Shown: piece after piece, positions 5,031-6,057 of the stretch
Position numbering within the stretch: position 1 is the stretch's first letter
Layout of the letters: every line of letters starts with the position of its first letter
NCBI GenBank assembly: GCA_023446675.1
Contig: JAEXPO010000586.1
Location: forward strand, 1 to 6,057
Reading direction: 5' to 3'
DNA from: Bacillota bacterium
GTDB taxonomy: Bacteria > Bacillota > Clostridia > DSM-8532
Length of the DNA stretch: 6,057 nt
Position numbers and translations under genes: made by a program
The notes under the pieces: generated by a model
What the model was told of the DNA's origin: nothing
The model's input: the letters and a program-made list of their open reading frames with translations, nothing else
Databases searched by the model: none

Positions 5031-6047
5031 ATGGATCTTCAAACAATCAGTCAGGTGTCAAGGGATTATGGAATTTCTACCAGAATGTTACGTTATTATG
5101 AACAGGTGGGATTAATTCAAAGCCTGCGAAAAGACGATTATGCTTACCGGGTTTATGATGAAAATACTATGAACCGTTTGCGGCAAATCGTAGTTCTGCG
5201 TAAGCTGCGCGTTCCCGTGAAGCAAATCATAAGCATCCTTAATAATTATGACGCGGCGGAAGCAGTGGACATTTTCAGGCAAAACATAAGCCGGATAGAC
5301 GGCGAAATAACTGCGCTGTCTACTGTTAAATCCCTATTGACGCGTTTTGTTGAGGAAATCAATAATAAAGCCGGTGTTAATTTAAAATTCCTTGGCGATG
5401 AAGCTGTATTCTCTGTTATTAGCTCTCTTTCTTTTTCAGATAATCAAATTAAAGAAGCGAAGGAGAATTTGTCAATGGAGGACTTAAACAAAGCTAATGA
5501 AGAATTAATGAAGCTGGAAGACAAGGACGTGCGGATTATTTACCTTCCGCCAATGACAGTAGCTGCCGCTTACGCTTCGGGAGAAGGCAGTCTGGACAAA
5601 ACCTCGGACCTGGTAAACAAATTTATAAAAGAGAGCGGATTGTTAAAAATTAAACCCGACGCACGCGGTTTCGATTTCGACTGCCTGGGAGGCGGGGCAG
5701 AGCCTGGAGAAAATTCCCATGGACATGAAGCCTGGGTGTCTGTTCCTGATAATATGGAAATACCTGCACCGTTAATAAGACGAGAGTTCAAAGGCGGATT
5801 ATATGCCGCTCATGTGTTAAGGGCGTGGGACTTCCAGGATTGGCGGCGGCTTAAGGAATGGGCTGCTGGAAGCGAAAAATACGCTATTGACTGTGATTCC
5901 CCACGGTGGGAACCGGCCGAAACAGGCTACGGCCAAGGTTTTGAAGAAACATTGAATCTCTATCATTTTATTCAAGAGCACAATGCCGAAATGGGTTATT
6001 TACAGCTTGATTTGCTGTTGCCTATTAAGGAAAGGGATAATGGATAA
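5031..6047 (+). CDS. MerR-family transcriptional regulator with GyrI-like effector domain
   Basis: This 338-residue DNA-binding regulator has an N-terminal MerR winged helix-turn-helix at about residues 1-72. Visible motifs are QTISQVSRDYGISTRMLRYYEQVGLIQS, the wing YRVYDE (39-44), and LRQIVVLRKLRVPVKQIISIL. A helical dimerisation linker follows at about 75-115. The C-terminal region, about 165-335, starts VRIIYLPPMTVAAAY and ends YLQLDLLLPIKE, the pattern of a GyrI-like/BmrR-type effector-binding domain that usually senses hydrophobic or cationic small molecules. The domain is rich in Trp and acidic residues. The ATG is preceded by GAGGT (5020-5024), 6 nt away. It lies directly behind a MerR-type promoter, so it probably controls its own synthesis; any further target could lie past 6057. 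The ligand cannot be told from the sequence. Confidence 0.92.
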   Translation: MDLQTISQVSRDYGISTRMLRYYEQVGLIQSLRKDDYAYRVYDENTMNRLRQIVVLRKLRVPVKQIISILNNYDAAEAVDIFRQNISRIDGEITALSTVKSLLTRFVEEINNKAGVNLKFLGDEAVFSVISSLSFSDNQIKEAKENLSMEDLNKANEELMKLEDKDVRIIYLPPMTVAAAYASGEGSLDKTSDLVNKFIKESGLLKIKPDARGFDFDCLGGGAEPGENSHGHEAWVSVPDNMEIPAPLIRREFKGGLYAAHVLRAWDFQDWRRLKEWAAGSEKYAIDCDSPRWEPAETGYGQGFEETLNLYHFIQEHNAEMGYLQLDLLLPIKERDNG

Positions 6048-6057
6048 TATTTAAATG

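Noticed and set aside
3276..6057. Genomic island bounded by a duplicated tRNA 3' end
   Set aside because: No second copy of the tRNA T-arm/acceptor sequence and no integrase is seen in the window, so an island cannot be called, only suspected.

Overview
The window looks like chromosomal DNA from a low-to-moderate G+C, spore-forming-type Firmicute, most likely class Clostridia. The evidence is the Gram-positive gene order murA - ftsQ/divIB - small basic protein (DUF1290) - ftsZ, strong AGGAGG-type ribosome binding sites, and an FtsZ that begins [11 protein letters not shown] as clostridial FtsZ does. No species can be named from this alone.

Left half (1-2996) is the distal end of a division and cell wall (dcw) cluster, all on the plus strand. 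It holds the last ~92 codons of murA (UDP-GlcNAc enolpyruvyl transferase, peptidoglycan precursor synthesis), ftsQ/divIB (bitopic divisome protein with a POTRA domain), a DUF1290 small membrane protein, and a complete ftsZ. A ~285-base stretch precedes the ftsZ start. It carries a candidate sigma-A promoter and an unusually long, nearly continuous imperfect hairpin. ftsZ is closed by a large rho-independent terminator. The cluster joins precursor synthesis (MurA) to the machinery that places and drives the septum (FtsQ, FtsZ).

Middle (2997-3400) is mostly non-coding. An unassigned ~185-base segment is followed by a near-consensus promoter, a complete tRNA-Thr(CGT) with encoded CCA, and a terminator-like hairpin. 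In many Clostridia ftsZ is followed by spoIIGA-sigE-sigG, and those genes are not seen here.

Right half (3400-6057) reads as accessory, more AT-rich single-gene units. They are a cytosolic protein resembling DUF4275, a six-helix membrane protein that looks like a degenerate CPBP/Abi family member, and a MerR-family regulator with a C-terminal GyrI-like ligand-binding domain. The MerR gene lies directly behind a textbook MerR-type promoter: a 19-bp spacer containing a GACAC-C-GTGTC dyad. That strongly suggests autoregulation.

I found no CRISPR array, transposase, integrase, toxin-antitoxin pair or other obvious novel system. The items most worth a second look are the structured ftsZ leader, the MerR promoter, the ftsZ/tRNA junction and the catalytically atypical CPBP-like protein.
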